This document shows positions 5,043 through 5,970 of a stretch of DNA of 5,970 nucleotides, piece after piece. A program made the translations under genes and the position numbers. Under the pieces are notes generated by a model that saw nothing but the letters and a program-made list of their open reading frames with translations, was not told where the DNA came from and made no database searches. The number at the start of each line of letters is the position of its first letter. Positions within the stretch are counted from its first letter, which is position 1. Origin of the DNA: an uncultured Acinetobacter sp. (GTDB taxonomy: Bacteria; Pseudomonadota; Gammaproteobacteria; Pseudomonadales; Moraxellaceae); assembly GCA_900771065.1 (NCBI GenBank), contig CAAGMP010000037.1:1-5970 (forward strand). Direction: 5' to 3'.

Positions 5043-5970
5043 TTTACCAGATGTAAACTTTATTGATGCCGATGCACAAGCAATCATTTCCGATTTTGTG
5101 CAGCGTTACGAATTCATTGCTGGGCGCACATTGCAAAAAAGCGACCCAATTTATGATTTTATTTTGACCGTTGCTTATGAAAAAGTGAACATGATGCAGC
5201 AATTCGAGCTGGGTTTGCGCGGAAATTTGCTTGCTTATGCGAAAGGTGTTGAGCTTGATCACTTGGCATCATTTAGACAGCTTCAGCGTGAAGGTGAATC
5301 GCCAGACTTTACAACATTGCGTTGGACATTATCCGCGCCACAAAATAGCGTGATCACAATCCCGCAAGGCACACGCGCAACGCGTGACAATATTGTGTTT
5401 TTCGCAACGACTGAAACGGTAGAGATTGCAGCAGGGCAAACTTTTGTTGATGTTGAAGCATCTAGCACGACATACAATGCGCTGGCTTCTGGTATTGATG
5501 TCGGCTTGATCACCAATATTGTTGATCCGATTCCGTATGTTGCAAGCGTTTCTAATGTAACTAAAACACAGGGCGGACGACCACAAGAAACAGACGAAGA
5601 ATTGCGCGAGCGCATTTATGAAGCGCCGTCAGCTTATAGCACGGCAGGCGCACAAGAAGCATACGAGTTTTTAGCAAAATCGGCGAATATCTCAATTAGT
5701 GAGGTATCTGTTTTTAGTCCAACGCCTGGCACGGTTAAAGTTTTACCAATGCTTTTAAACGGTGAACTGCCAACGCAAACGATCTTAGACCAAGTTAGCG
5801 ATGCTTTGACGCCTAAAGATAAGCGCCCATTAACCGACTACGTTTTAGTTGAAGCACCGCAAACGGTTGAATATCAGCTTAATGTCACATATTGGGTTGA
5901 TCGTGCAGATCAAGCGCGATTGGTTGCAATTCAGTCGAGCATCAATCAAGCGATTGATGAATGGGTTTTG
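5035..5970 (+). CDS. J: Baseplate J-like protein (partial, runs off the window end)
   Basis: An open frame of 312 codons starts at ATG 5035 and has no stop before the window edge, so the C-terminus is missing. The protein matches the baseplate J family (P2 gpJ, T4 gp6), which forms the wedge core with W and cross-links the baseplate ring. Landmarks: an N-terminal helical part (about 10-80) with GVELDHLASF (71-80), a central beta region with VITIPQGTRATRD (106-118), then the family signature GGRPQETDEELRERIYEAPSA (180-200, key GG, DEELRERI, AP) followed by YSTAGAQEAY (201-210), SEVSVFSPTPGTVKV (222-236) and RPLTDYVLVEAP (264-275). P2 gpJ is about 300 residues, so this one is slightly longer. 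The start overlaps W by 8 nt. Downstream one would expect gpI and a fibre gene. Confidence 0.92.
   Translation, partial: MINLPDVNFIDADAQAIISDFVQRYEFIAGRTLQKSDPIYDFILTVAYEKVNMMQQFELGLRGNLLAYAKGVELDHLASFRQLQREGESPDFTTLRWTLSAPQNSVITIPQGTRATRDNIVFFATTETVEIAAGQTFVDVEASSTTYNALASGIDVGLITNIVDPIPYVASVSNVTKTQGGRPQETDEELRERIYEAPSAYSTAGAQEAYEFLAKSANISISEVSVFSPTPGTVKVLPMLLNGELPTQTILDQVSDALTPKDKRPLTDYVLVEAPQTVEYQLNVTYWVDRADQARLVAIQSSINQAIDEWVL

Overview
The window is a segment of the tail and baseplate gene cluster of a contractile-tailed (myovirus, P2-type) phage or prophage. All genes lie on the + strand and are packed end to end, with overlaps or 1-2 nt gaps, so they look like one late operon. No promoter, terminator, RNA gene, CRISPR array or insertion sequence is visible, and there is no gene-free stretch longer than a few bases. 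The host is probably a low-to-moderate-GC Gram-negative bacterium. A gammaproteobacterium such as a member of the Moraxellaceae is my best guess, judged only from composition and protein style. The window has no host gene or attachment site to settle this.

Layout: 1-189 is the C-terminal end of a probable tail tape measure protein. 189-524 is a LysM-type tail protein X with an unusual C-terminal extension. 526-2880 is a large 784-residue tailspike/tail fibre with a duplicated N-terminal domain, a pectate-lyase-like beta-helix interrupted by an inserted module, and a short exchangeable C-terminal module. 2882-3880 is a late control D-type baseplate hub protein. 3846-4343 is a gpV-type central spike. 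4346-4738 is a gpU-like tail protein. 4731-5042 is a gpW/gp25-type wedge protein. 5035 to the window end is a baseplate J protein cut by the window edge.

The proteins should work together. The tape measure sets tail length and fills the tube. X, D and V build the hub and the membrane-piercing tip. W and J build the wedge that triggers sheath contraction. The spike binds, and may degrade, a surface polysaccharide. gpU is a structural tail component whose exact position is less clear.

The main points of interest are: (1) a receptor-binding spike inserted between X and D, inside the hub genes and away from the usual fibre site after J-I; (2) clear compositional mosaicism, with the spike core depleted in GCGC compared with its flanks; (3) a gpV spike tip in which the usual His-x-His metal site reads His-Thr-Asn; (4) a gpU-like gene moved to between V and W. 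I see no evidence for a wholly new type of system. This is a mosaic variant of a known tail machine.
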